Of a DNA stretch of 64,000 nucleotides, positions 49,761 through 62,883 are shown piece by piece. A program made the translations under genes and the position numbers. The stretch is taken from positions 2,017,109 through 2,081,108 of the forward strand of contig QANY01002375.1 in the NCBI GenBank assembly GCA_003255025.1, read 5' to 3'. The notes beneath the pieces are model-generated. The model was not told where the DNA came from. It searched no databases and saw only the letters and a program-made list of their open reading frames with translations. This stretch comes from Datisca glomerata. Taxonomy: Eukaryota > Streptophyta > Magnoliopsida > Cucurbitales > Datiscaceae. Position 1 is the first letter of the stretch, and every line of letters begins with the position of its first letter.

Positions 49761-50393
49761 GATCAACTATCAGATTCCCCCCATATCGGATCTACTGTCG
49801 AGTCTTTAATCAACCAGAGAAGAAGGGAGTTTTCTACAAAGCATAAATCGCAAAGAAAAAAACTAATGGCAAAATAATGTAACCTTTAATTTGTAGAACA
49901 AAAATTAGTATAAAACGAAACCCTCATTTCACATGCAGAGAAAAGAGAAGAAATCAATGAGGAAATAAGAAGTCTGCTTAACTTACCTCAAATCCAGACT
50001 GGAAATTGATGAAATTTTCAATCCTCTTTTCTGAAGTTTTGTAAATCAAAGTGTGTTCGGTCAACATGGGGCAATTTGGGTATTTGTGTTTATGGAGGAG
50101 TAGTGTTTGATTGTTGGAATATGCTATACCCACATACTAAATCGGCATCGTTTCAAGTGGTCTAGAACAACATCGTTTTGATTAATATTAACGACAAGTT
50201 GAGAGAGTTAGGATTATAGTTTTTTTTGTTAGGTTTAGATACTTTAAGGTTTAAGGTGTAATGTTTTTCATAGTGTAAAGTGTTTAATAGTGATAGTTTG
50301 AGGTACAAAAATATAATTTTTTCAAAAAAAAATATATTTATAAAAAATAGATTTAATAAAAAACTGAATCTCATTTGAAATTTGAGCTAAAAC

Positions 50394-51282
50394 CTTATAT
50401 ATATATATATATAGGTATGAACACTTCCTAGGCAGGATGAGTCCATACCCAAGTTATGACAGGTGTCCACATCTCATTTATGTCAATTGTTAAAATGATT
50501 GCATTTACAATTAAAAATTATAGTAAACTAGTAAAATGTTCGTGTGTTGTGTTGCATTGATTATGCAACTCTTTTAATGTAAATTATCAAAAGTTAAAAT
50601 ATAATGGTAAGTGTTCATCAAAATCGCATAATATTTCTGATAGAGAAATGAATTATATGAATTTTTTGATAAGAATGAATACGAATGAAGTTGACGCAAA
50701 ATAATTTACAACATGTACATATATGGAAGGTTTTTAGGTCATAGTCTAAATAGTAAAATAAATCAAAGTAAGCTTTTTTTTGTTTGCAAATTCCGCTATG
50801 ATGAGTTGGAGAGTATTGCAAGTTAAACAAATAGAAAAACTAAATTGGTAATGAATAATGATGGAGCAATTGAAATCAGTTAACATGACGTTAAAAATAT
50901 AATAATAATAACTGAAATATTAATAAACAATTACAGATAGAACACTACTGAGAAATTTAGAGTGCTATTGTAATGAATGATACCTGTCATTGAAGTTTCT
51001 TAGAAGTTTCTGAGAATTTGAGAGAATTAGGTTCAACAGAACTTCTCTCCGTTTCCTCTGTTTCCTAATGCTGTTAATTTTATTTGTTTTAATCATTTTA
51101 TAATTTTTCTGTAATTTTTTTATTGGCTTTTGAGTTTCATTTAGCATTTCCTTTAAAATCTCAAAAGTAACTAAGTTTAATCAGCACATTCATTTCCAAT
51201 GAGAAATTATTTATTATAGTTAGAAAATTCTTTAACTATTTAACGCAACTAACAATTTTTTGTATATATTATAGTGTTCATC

Positions 51283-51315
<33 letters not shown>

Positions 51316-52690
51316 NAACTGACTTAAAACTTATTAGTATTTTTGTTGAGTTTGATTACCGCTACTTGTGAATTTATTAATTATTAAATTAATTATTGAC
51401 CTTCAATAACTTAATTTGTCATTTAAATACATATAATATAAGTATGTATCAAAATGCTTATTTATTAGACAATATGTACATCATAGAATCTAAAACGACT
51501 AAAACTTTTAGTATTTCCCGTGAATTTTGATAATCATAAAGTAATTAATTATATACTTATTGATTACGTGATTAAATTGTTTTCATTATGGAATTAATTA
51601 GTTACTTGAAACAAACAGGATATGAAGAGTTTCATCAATATGCAAATAATAAATTACATCATTTTTTAAGTTTAATGCATAAGGTATTAAATATTTCATT
51701 TTCCCTTTTGGATTACACGGTTTAGCTTCACAAATACTATAATATTTTTGTAGGCTATATAGATTATTTGTTGGTTGTACATTGTAAGTTTATAATATAA
51801 TTAAACATTCATATCTAAAACTTGTATAAAAATTGCTAAATATAATAAACTAATATAAATGCTAACTCCAACATTTTGAAATTGTATTATATTGAAGTTT
51901 ATATATAAAAAAGTTTACTATCTATATAAATATCAGTTTAATCATTTAAGTTTATTAAGTAACTATAATACCAGTCTATTGCTAATATAAATTAAAAATA
52001 ATTAGCCAAGAATACTAATTTGTGTATTAATATAATAAATAGTAATATATGTATATATAATAATAATTGGTGGAACTTGGGTGTTTAAAAAAATGGTTCT
52101 GACACTTGGTGTATTGAGTGAGTTGAGTATGGCACTTGACATATTTACAAGTGTCGATACCAACTATATTTAAGATTCATTATCTTAATGAAATTTAATT
52201 TATTAAGATTATAGAATTGTGTGTACGTTAAATGTCTCTTTACATTTGCATTGTGGGTGTTAAGAAAAGAAAATATTTTAAGAGACCACTTGGATTTGAA
52301 GAGAAATAGAAAATCAATTGTAGCTTTATGCAAAATATGGAATTAAAAAGAAAAATAAAAAATTAACAGATAACTTGATTAGGTTGATCTTCAAATGTGT
52401 CTTTACATGAAAAAATGAAGAAAAACTCAAGAGGCATATTGTGGCTGTTATAAAAGACCTCAAAAGGCAAAACGTTGAAGTTATGTTGATGATATTTTTC
52501 GGAGAATTGAACCATTGGGTTGATGATTATTTAATGACTTAATTTGTAATTTAGATAGAGTTTTTAAGGACTTTCTGAATATGCATTTAGGAAAATAGTC
52601 AAACAAAAATTTCCAGACAAAATGACTTTTTTAGTCTGTGAAAAGACTTTATCTCTTCATGTAAAATAAGTCCCATCTCCTAAAAAATCT
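50394..52690. other. AT-rich intergenic with (TA)n repeats and one ambiguous base
   Basis: (TA)n tracts lie at 50394-50413 and 51284-51315. An N at 51316 marks an unresolved repeat end, so tract length there is unreliable. No genes seen. Confidence 0.6.
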
Positions 52691-52728
52691 AGACAAACAA
52701 AAATGAATAAAGCAAAAACTATTTATTT

Positions 52729-53290
52729 AGATAAAGTAGTTTTTATAAATCACTTGTTCAAATCAAATAATTTTTATAAATTATTTACTCAGTTTAAGTA
52801 GTTTTATATACTAGTTGCTATGAGTAAATGATTTATGATTCTGGACTAATAAAAATATTTCTTACTTGTTCAGATTAAGTAGTTTTTATGAATATAAATA
52901 AATAAAAATAAATATTGTAAATATTACTTGCTCAAACAAAGTAGGTTTTAATGAAATAACAAAAAAATATTTGACAGTATAAAAGAACCTGAATTCTTGA
53001 TTTTAAGAACTTGGTCCGTTTCAAACGGCCATTTTTTTTTTCAAATAAACCCATTTAAACGCGTTCATCTTGGTCATAGCGAGTAGTTTAAATAACCCAC
53101 TTACCCATAGCAAATAGTTTTTTATTATGACATTTTTATTTCTTCAGAATGTTAAAAAATAGTCGGTTTGAGCAAGTAGTTTTTTACTTTGATATTTTTA
53201 TTTGTCCAAAATGTGAAAAACTACTTGATCTGAGCAAGTAAGAAATATAATCTACTTACTCAGATCAAATAATTTTTTGGTTCTTTAGAC
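52729..53290. repeat. Diverged repeats of ACTTGCTCAGATCAAGTAG
   Basis: Around ten diverged copies of a ~20-30-base unit occur in both orientations, including a close inverted pair at about 53222-53270 (ACTTGATCTGAGCAAGTAAG and CTTACTCAGATCAAA separated by ~15 bases). Confidence 0.65.
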
Positions 53291-53627
53291 TTCTTTGATC
53301 AGGAGGACGAAAAATGAATTTCGCAAGAAAAAAGGCTCGAATTCTAAAATCATAAAACTTGAGCCCTTTATTTAAAATGATTTTTGTTAAAAAAATAGTA
53401 ATTGCACCAAATAGACGAGTTTTGAAAGCAAAGTGAAGAGAAATCAAGTTTTCCAAAATTTTAGGTAAATAATAAATTTTCAATGCCACATCATCAACCA
53501 GCTGTTGATAATTTTGCGGTTGATGATTTTACCCTTCATTGACATATTTAATCATCTGATTTTGTGGGGCCGCCTCACTTAATGCGATATCACCATTTTA
53601 GAGAATTTCGGGTTATATAATCATTAA

Positions 53628-53658
<31 letters not shown>

Positions 53659-54689
53659 AAATTAAATGCATAATAATTGTTTGTTTTGGTTCTATTTTTT
53701 TAGTGAATTTCGGTTATGAAAATTATCTTTTCCATAACTGTGATATTGCGATCCGAATTTCCGGCTTTTTTTGAGAGAAATTCAGCATCATTTTGGCAAG
53801 TTTAGATTTACCATTAATGTGATACTTTCATTAGTGTGATATTACCATCTAGATTTTCAGATTCGTTTGAAGGACAGTAAACATCATTTTGATTGATTCA
53901 TTCTCACTATCGTGAGACTATCACAAAGCTTTATACGTTCAAGTCTGTGAAAAAAGTTTGGGTTATGTGGTTTTGCTATTCATTGATATTCTATAGGCAT
54001 CTCAAGTTTCATGGTTTATTCTCCATATATTTTTAAAGGATTCAATCATGAAAGGTTAGTTTTTGTTAGAAAAATATTTCTCATTTGTTTCTTTTTAGAT
54101 TATCATAATGTATCATTTTTCTTATTTCAATTTCATTTGAGTTTTCATTATTTTTTGTTTTAAGTGTTTTGTTTATAATTTGTTGGCATCAATTTTTTTA
54201 TCACTTTTACCCGAATGTTTTACTTGCTACGTACATATTTTTCATTTGTTGTTAATCATCGTTTGTCATTGTGTGTTCAGTACGTGTGTCATTGTTAGAT
54301 GTTTATATATGTTATTTATGTGCTTCAATGTCATACTTTCAAGAAATAGTGTTCGTTTGATTGAGTGATGTATGTTTCGAAACATGTTTTCTCGTTCAGA
54401 GTAAATCATTATATACATATTTTCAATAACGCGTTTATTGTATGAAACAATAAATTTATTGGTTGATCAATAAATGTGAATAGTTTATTTAGAATAATCA
54501 TATGCTATCCTATTATTATTGTAAATCAACCATTTATAGATATCAAAATGTAGTTTTGTTCTCGTACAATATATCACATATTGAAATATTACTATATTAA
54601 TTATTTTTTATTGTTTTACATTATTGAGTTTGGATGGTTGACTTTCATGTAAATTTTATAAAAAAATATATTTCGGGCAATTTAAAGAT
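53291..54689. other. Intergenic, no gene seen; (TA)n at 53628-53650
   Basis: AT-rich. The short frames show no domain. It may include the 5' part of the MULE that follows. Confidence 0.4.
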
Positions 54690-55508
54690 CCATACTATTA
54701 TTATGTATGATGGAATATGAGATGAGGCAAAGTCTTATGTTGATTTTTGTTCTAAACCTTTTTTGGTTGATGTTAATACGACGTTTGTTGAGCTAGTAGA
54801 ATGCATCAATATGGTTTTGGATTTTGTTGATGGAAGAGACCAGTTTAAAATTATTGTCAAATTACAATTGGCAATGATTCATCTACTACTGTTGAAATAA
54901 AAAAATGATCACGATATTTAATGGTATGTTTCGTTGATAAGCAATGAGAATGGGGTTAACTGTCCACTTATTATTGACAGTAGTAAGTTCAATAAAAACT
55001 AATGCCTTGAATTGCAAAATTATATGTTTGACGAAGGTAGTTAATCAGCACCAATCAATTACGAGGATGCTTAAGATGATGGCATTTTTATCGTTGTGGT
55101 TGATTTAAAAAATATCCCTAGTAATGTTGACATTAAAAAAAATCATTGTTTAGAAATAAATATGAGTTGAAAAAGGCATTGCTTATAATTGTATTGAAAG
55201 AGAATTTTGAATTTAGGATTGAAAGATCCAATCAAGAAAGAATAAATGTCCATTGTGCTAATGATTATTGTAAGTGATTTGTTCGAGCATCTATATATAA
55301 AGGTGGTGAGTTTTTGATGGTACGTAAACATATCAAAGAACACATTTGTTCATTAGATATAATTCAAAGTGATTATCATCAAGCAACGCCCGATATTATT
55401 AGCCAATGCTTTAAAGTTCGATATATGAATGACGTACGAGATCAGTCAGCTCCCAAAGACATTAATGATCATATGTGTTTGAAGCATGGGGTTACTATTA
55501 GTTATTAT
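54690..55508 (+). pseudogene. MuDR-type transposase, N-terminal fragment, cut by a Copia insertion
   Basis: Frames from 54690 show the MuDR N-terminal layout in pieces, and 55317-55508 is open and reads HIKEHICSLDI, then QATPDIISQCFKVRY and PKDINDHM..YGVTISYY-like sequence, the region just before the transposase core. The frame stops at the Copia LTR boundary at 55509, so the rest, if it survives, lies beyond the far LTR outside this window. Several stops precede 55317. Confidence 0.7.
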
Positions 55509-57324
55509 TGTTGGATCGGGTTTTAAAATTTGATGAAAAATAAATGAATCACGCATGATTCGTGGGCGGAAAATAATTTTTTTTCACAATAAACATTTAA
55601 TCAGATTAAATATAAAACTTTTCTATCATCACGCGTATTTAAATAAACATATTTAGAAAGGTAGAAATAATTTAATACATTTTTATTGTATAGGAGAAAT
55701 TCTGATTTGATGGAATCTAATTAATCGTCTAACGTTCTTCCTTATTCGTAGGACTTCAAATAATCTTCACACCAACAACCACGCATAGGATTTAAAAGTA
55801 TCTCTCATAAGGATATTGTTAGAAATAGAGTGTGAGCTCTCTAAACAACTGAGGAAGAAAAAAATAATTTTTTCTCTTCTTCCTTTTGGTTTTTGGTGGT
55901 AACTGTAGGGAGGGGAAAGGGTGAGAGAAACTATTTTCTGCGTTGTATAACTCTTAGCTTAGCTTAGGGTTAGGTTTGTAACCCTTTTATATTAATTAGG
56001 AAATTCAACTCCTATATGATAAAACCGAAATTTACCTCCCTAGCATTGCAATCTATGATTTTTACATCTCTCATAGAGTCAAGACTATGTCTAAATTCAT
56101 CAGTTAAAATCAATAAATTGAATTGATTTCTATCAATTAATTAATTAATTTTTTTTATTTACTAACTATTCAATAATTAGAAAATAATAAATTAATTAAT
56201 TTGAACCTTAATTCTACTCTTCATTAATTTAGTGATGACACCCATCACATACGAGTTCGGGAAGTGTATCTTGGTCCAAAATACGTTTTTGGTCCAACTG
56301 ATGTTGTTTCTCATTCTTGTCCTTATGAGCTACTCCTAAGACCGAATTTACCCACATGAATAGAGTTATGGGATTCAAATATCCGACTAATTTATCTCAT
56401 CAATTCTCGACCTATTTAATTCCGACATCGTACGACTCCTCTATAAGTATGATGCCTAATCAACTCTCGATTCATGCACGCTACATTTTTTGTTGGTGCA
56501 AATAAACATCTTTATTTCACATTCCAAATTTTCTTCGTGAATATCAGTAACAAGTGTATGATATAAAATTACCATTTTACCCCTTTAATTATTATCTCCT
56601 TAGCTCCTTTATTGACTGTGAATAAGAAAGATATAACAGTGAAGTGTCTTGTACAGTTTACAATGTCTTATTCAATGACTCATATCATCGAGTACCAGGC
56701 CCGGTGATATTATTGCTATTGCAATTTTATCACGAATTCCATATCTGTGAATCACGCAACTCCAATATAATTGAATCACGATCCCAACAGCCGATGTATT
56801 GTCTGACAGTTCGAATTCACTCATTTGGTGCATCAAAGATCGTAATTAACTAGGTCAGGTTTCGTATTTACCTCAGGATTAAAGTAATTATGAAAATATC
56901 ATTAATGTGTAATAATTAGATTTAAAGCTAGATAAACGGCTTTGCTCTAAACTTAATTTGTTACTGGTCTATTCAACATGTTCTATAATATGTCTAGGTC
57001 AACCGTTACAGTCTCCACTCCCATGTCCCAAGACCGGCATCCTTTGGTTCAACCTAACAATCCTAATCGGACTCGATTGCCAGTCGATCCTAAGACTGCA
57101 AAAAATATTTGGAACTATTTCAGATAAGTTTGTCTGAAATACCCCTCTATCTTTACTATTCTTACGTTGATAATAGTTTCAGGACTTAAGTAAATTATAA
57201 ACACACTTTAATTAAATGAAAACGTTCATTTATTTATAAAATTCAGTAATGTATAAATGTCAGAAAAATAACCAAATACTCATAAAAAATTTTTACATCA
57301 TACTTTATGGACATAATTCTAACA
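55509..57324 (-). mobile_element. 3' LTR (left copy) of the minus-strand Copia element
   Basis: It starts TGTTGGATCGGG and ends TTCTAACA, so it has TG...CA ends, 1816 bases. The same sequence recurs from 62884. The five bases before it are ATTAT (55504-55508); its partner duplicate would lie beyond the window. Immediately outside, AACTCCCACTTGG is the reverse of a purine-rich tract as expected before a 3' LTR. Confidence 0.85.
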
Positions 57325-57337
57325 AACTCCCACTTGG
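57325..57337 (-). promoter_or_regulatory. Polypurine tract of the Copia element
   Basis: On the minus strand CCAAGTGGGAGTT lies directly before the 3' LTR, the usual priming site for plus-strand DNA synthesis. Confidence 0.6.
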
Positions 57338-57338
57338 A

Positions 57339-60300
57339 CTAAAGTAGGCGTGCATAATCTCGTATCCCCATGCCCTCGAGATAACCATCAAAGACTTTAC
57401 TGCTTAAAGTCTTCGTGAATGGATCTGCCAGGTTGTTGACCATCGATATGTGTGTTACTACAACATCTCTATGCTGAACAATCTCTCCGATGAGGTGATA
57501 CTTACGTTCTATGTGTTTGGATCTTTTATGGCTCCTCATTTCCTTCGAGTTTGCTACAGCCCCACTATTATCGCAATAAAATGTCATGGGCTTGTTAGCA
57601 TCTGGAAGGACTTCCAGAGTCTTCAAGAACTTTATAAGCCAGACAGCCTCCTTTGCAGCTTCACTAGCCTTCACATATTCAACTTCCATGGTAGAATCAT
57701 TAATGCAAGATTGCATTATACTTCTCCATACTACTGCTCCACCATTTAGGATGAACATCGATCCCGAAGTGGACCTCCTAGAATCGTTCTCTGCTTGAAA
57801 ATCAGAGTCGGTATAACCCGCCATATTCAAGTCAGTATCTAAATACACAAGCATGTATTTTCTCGTTATCCTAAGATACTTCAGGATATATTTGACGACA
57901 TTTCATTGCTCGAGTCTTTGAAAATGACTCACCACACCCACATCATAGCAAATATCTGGCCTATTGCAAAACATCACATGTATGAGACTTCCTATGCAAA
58001 ACATCGCATGAATGTTTCTCATGTCTTCCTTTTCTTGAGAAGTCTTGGAAGACTGCTACTTGGAGAGGCTGATTCCATCCTTAAAGGAAAGATATCCCTT
58101 CTTGGAGTCTTGCATACTGAAACGATCCATTACCTTATCAATATAAGATGCTTGATACGATGTCAATTCTCTATTCTTCCTATCTCAAAAGATTTGAATA
58201 CCTAAGACAAAGACAACTTCTCCAAGATCCTTCGTATCGAATTACTTTACAAGTCAAATCTTGACATCGGATAATTTTCCTACATCATTCCTAATGAGTA
58301 GAATATCGTCCACGTATAAGACTAGAAAAACTATATTCCCTTCATGTATCAACTTATAAACAAAGGGTTCGTCCACTAACAATTTAAAACTAAAGTTCTT
58401 GACAGTTTCGTTAAATCTGATATTCCACGATCGGGATTTTTGCTTAACTCCATAAATGGACTACAACAGTTCCTAAACCTTGCCCTCTTGGCCTTTCTCC
58501 ATAAACCCGTATGGTTGAGCCATATAAATGCGCTCTTCAAGATTGCCATTCAGAAATGAAGTCTTGACGTCCATATACCAGATTTCATAATCGAGGGCAG
58601 CAGCAATGAGCAAGAGAATTTGGATGGACTTAAGCATGACCACCAGCGAGAAGGTATCCTCGTAGTCAATACCTTCCTTTTAGGTGTAGCCCTTGGCTAT
58701 TAACATAGCTTTGGATGTCTTCACATTTCCATCCGGACCTCTCTTTTCTTATAAATCTATTTACACTCTACAGATTTTACCCCTTCAGGAGGATCTATAA
58801 GTTTCCAGACTCTGTTTGAGTACATCAATTGTATCTAGACATTCATGGTTTCTTGCCATATGTTTGCTTCAAATCCAGTCATGGCCTGCGAGTAGGAAAC
58901 AAGTTCATCATGATCCTTATACATATTATTTGTTAAGGCATCTCCATAAGACATGTGTCTGTCATGTTATCTCACTACCTTCCCACTACGTCGAGACTCC
59001 ATATGTTCAGGCTCCTATTGTGGTTCTTCCATTTTTGAACTGGGATCAGTTCCTGATTGGGGAATCGGGCCACACAACAATTCCTCTAGCACAAGTGTGC
59101 TTCTCGGATTCACACTTCTTATATAGCCCTCTTCAAGAAAATGTGCATTCGTGCTCATGCATGTTTTCTTGTCAGTCGGACTATAAAAGACGTATGACTT
59201 TGTTCCACTGGGATAACCTATAAATATGCATAATTCTGATCGACTGACCAACTTACCTGTCTTTGGTCTTAGTACATGTGGCGGGCATCCCCATATCCTA
59301 CGGTGGCTTACGGATGATTTTCGTCAACTCCATATTTGATATGGTGTACTAGACACCATTTTTTATGAAACTTGGTTCAGAATATATATCGTCGTTTTCA
59401 AGGCATATCCCCAGAACGAATCTGGGAGCGATGAGTAACTCATCATGGATATAACCATATCCATCAGACTTTGATTCCTTCTCTCTAATACACCATTCTG
59501 TTCTGAAGTGCCATGTGTTGAAAGTTGAGAAAGAATACCTTATTCCTTAAGAAAGTTTTCAAACTCTCCTAGCAAGTACTCTCCATCACGATCAGATCGT
59601 AGTGTTTTGATTTGTTTTTCTAATTTCATCACAACCATAACCTTGTACTCTTTGAACTTTTCCAAGGTTTCAGACTTTTCACGCATTAGATAAACATGTC
59701 CAAAACACGAGTAATCTTTTGTTGGTTACAAAATATTCATAACCTCCTCTTTCTTGGATATTCAATGGCCACATACATCACTATGTACGAGTTTGAGGCA
59801 TTGAGTGACTCTTTCATGATTTGCTGAAAAAAGGGTCTCTTGGTCATTTTACCTTCTATGCATAGATCACATGTGGGTATTTCTTCCACACTTAAAGTTT
59901 ATAGTGGACCATCATTTGCAAGTTTCTTAATCATGTCTAGGCTAATGTGAGCAAGACGCAAGTGCCACAAGTAGGTTAGATCGATTGAGTCAGACTTCGA
60001 CATTCTACTATCCCTTTGTAAATCAGTATTTACTTCAGTGTCACATATCATTGGAACTTTTTGGTTTTACATAGAATAAATTATTTATCAACCATGTAGT
60101 AGTAATTAAGCAATCATTTCTAAAAATATCAATATCTTTATCAATGAAATTCATAGTGAATCATTGCTCAATCAAACTAGCTATTGAAGTAAGACTTTTC
60201 TAAAAAATTCAGGATATAATAAACATCTCTAAAACCAAAAAATTGTTATCGAATGATAATTTAATATTTCCAACTGATACAGCCGATACTAGTGCTCCAT

Positions 60301-61051
60301 TCTCTAAACGGAAGCTAAACTCACCCTCGTCAAATCATCTACTTTCGAGTTCTGCTTCTTATCTTTCTTCATATCTCTCTTGTGTTTTTTTTTTGCGCCA
60401 GAGGTGGAAGACTTACTTTCAGTAAATTTTACCTCCCTAGTCTTCCTTTTGCCCTTTAGAAAAAGGGTCTCAGTAACTTTGCAACTCCTTCATAAGTTCT
60501 AGAAGTGAGTACTTCAACTTATTCATCAAGTAATTAAGTTTGAAGTTCACAAAAGTATCTGACATGGTCTCGATGATCATATCAACTTGAGTCTCGCCGT
60601 CTACCTCAGCTCCCATAATCTCTATCTCATTTAAATAACTAATGATTAACATCTTATGTTTTCTGATAGGAGTTCCGGGTTTCATCTAACAATTCTTGAA
60701 GTTTCACACATCAGCCTATTTGGCTTGAGGACCCTGATCCCTGAACATTTCAGTGATGTTTAACATCGTATCAGTGGCGGTTTCTATGTTCTGATGTTGT
60801 TGTTGATACACATTGCTAACATATGGCAAGATGTACCACCCAAAATTCTCATTAGAACGTAGCCAAGAAGTATAAGTATATTTTTCCTCTTTAGTCGATT
60901 CAGCAATAGGCTCAAGGGGACAAGGGGTGGTGAGCACGAACTTGTATTTTTCTACCGTCAATACGATATCAAGATTACATTTCCAATCCATGTAAGTTTC
61001 ACCAGTAAGTTTGTTCGCCTTTAAGATTGTTGAAAGTGAGGATAATGACAT
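57339..61051 (-). pseudogene. Ty1/Copia Gag-Pol, degraded
   Basis: Minus-strand pieces in several frames follow the Copia order. Gag begins at 61051 with a typical KLTGETYMDWKCNLDIVLT segment and runs to about 60470. The pre-integrase zinc-binding region (about 59990-59860) has LWHLRLAHISLDMIKKL and a Cys-Leu-Cys-like motif. The integrase C-terminal part (59251-59015) has CIFIGYPSGTKSYVFYSP. Reverse transcriptase (about 58700-58200) has the YVDD motif at 58316-58305. RNase H is long and open (57854-57339) with YTDSDFQAENDSRRSTSG and FYCDNSGAVANSKE. Stops and frameshifts separate the parts, so it is not functional as a whole. Compared with the element at 4325-12258 this one is much more complete. 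Confidence 0.85.
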
Positions 61052-62869
61052 GATTACCGAAAAGAATAAATAAAATGGTGTAAATAAATACTCAATCATT
61101 TAGGAAAGTAGGATGCATGATGAAAATACTTAAATATTAAAAAAATACTAAACAATATTTCTTCCATGATGTTACGATCAACAATGATAACTTGCCTCAT
61201 CTAAGGACAACACCCAAGCTAACTCATATCGCATCGAGATTCTTCTCGTTTGGTTAACGCTTCTCAAGATGTCACTACATCTAGTTTAACCAATCACCAA
61301 GAGTTTTGGTCACCCTGACCCCATTGACTAGCTCCTATTTGAGATTTCAATGTGCTTTGGTCTAAGTGTTTAACCAACGCATTGGCTCTAAATGTTACTT
61401 TGAACTAATAGTCCATCTAGGAGCAGTCCTGCCACACCACTACTTTTAGAAGCTTTAGCTTCTCAAGCAACTCGATGACTCAAAGTGGCACGAGTCTCAA
61501 GTTTCTCCCACTGAGAGAGGACCGTTAGGACGGCTCTAAGTCATTCCTCGTGCCAAGATCAAGTTTACGTTGGAGACCTCGAGAATGTTTCAACGTAGAC
61601 GACCCTCCCATTGGAAAATATTAATTTTTCTTTGCGTTTTCAAAAAACATAACTCTTTATAAAATTGAAAAAATAAGTTTTGAAAATTATAAACTTTAAT
61701 AAAATTTAAATCACATTTTAAAAATTATAACTTTTATAAAATTTGCATTGCATTTAAATCATAACCCATTATAAATTTAACTACAATGATGCATGTACAT
61801 ACTACATGACATTTTGATATTGACACATCCCTATTTCTATATGACATGGTATATGATGATATGAGATTAATAATTAAAAATTAACCTTTATATGGCTCAT
61901 TTCTAATTACAACCCATAAAAGAATAATGAATCAATTACAATAGTTTTAAATACTAATCTTCATAGCGTCTATAATTTTTCTCCTTCTCTTTCACGAAGT
62001 TCCACTAACTTGTAACTCTTTACAAAAGTCCAGTCCCATATTCAAATTCAATTTAAAATTAATTTTCTAACAATTTTTACTTTGATAAATAAATTACCAA
62101 GTAAATTAATCAAATGATTTATTTTTAAAAAAAATTATAAGGTTTGTTATGATGAATTAGTGTTAAAAAATTATGGAGTTAAGTAAAATTAATTTTTAGG
62201 ACCTGGATTGGGTTTGGAATCAAATCCTAAATTCCTATAAATTATTTGGGCCAAGTAACCCTTACGTGGTCTAACACCTCAATAGGCTTGGTGGGTCCAA
62301 TCCAACCCAATCCCAATATGGTCTTGTGAACACTAGAGTTTTCAAAACCCTAATGTGTCCAAAACCCAAAGATTTCCAAAACCCAAAGGTTTCCAAAACT
62401 CTAAGGTTTTCTAATTCCAAAAGTTTCCAAAATCTCAAGATTTCCTAAACCCAAAAGTTTTTAAAACTTCAAGATTTCCCAACCCAAAAGTTTCTAAAAC
62501 CTCAAGGTTTCCTAAATCATAATTAGGAAACCTACGGCGGTGAGCGGCGGCGGCAAGCAGAGGCGTGCAACAACATGGGGCAGAAAGCGACGACGACGAT
62601 GAACTGCGACTTTTCTTGCGACAACGGATTTGCTTGGTATTTAAAGATACAAATTTTGCAAAAATTAAATTACATCAAATCCTATGCCTCAATTTCGGCG
62701 TACATCAATTTTAAAATTGAAAATAAGACACCTAGAGCCAATCGATTGGGATCAATTCATAAAACACATTCAAATATGCTCTGAATCTACCATACAAAAT
62801 ATATGTCAATATCAAACATCCATTGATACATACATCTAATCACTAAATATGCATTATCAAGAACCCAAG
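61052..62869 (-). mobile_element. 5' leader of the Copia element
   Basis: Non-coding leader between gag and the primer site. 62335-62520 carries about ten diverged copies of CCAAAACCCAAAGGTTT-like units; 61480-61620 is a GC-richer patch. Confidence 0.55.
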
Positions 62870-62870
62870 A

Positions 62871-62882
62871 CTTTTATACCAA
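62871..62882 (-). promoter_or_regulatory. tRNA primer-binding site of the Copia element
   Basis: On the minus strand it reads TTGGTATAAAAG, related to the initiator-Met site TGGTATCAGAGC with changes, next to the LTR end. Confidence 0.5.
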
Positions 62883-62883
62883 T

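Larger units (their letters stand above)
45715..50323 (+). mobile_element. Mutator-like element (MULE) with ~280-base terminal inverted repeats
   Basis: 45715-45990 and the reverse complement of 50045-50323 match over most of their length; shared words include TCAAACTATCACTATTAAA, ACAATCAAACACTACTCCT-like and CATGTTGACCGAAC-like sequence. Between them lies a decayed MuDR-type transposase on the plus strand. The 9-base target duplication is masked by A-rich flanks. The left end also holds repeats of GCGATTTGGTGAGG and CTGCGATT words (46270-46435). Confidence 0.8.
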
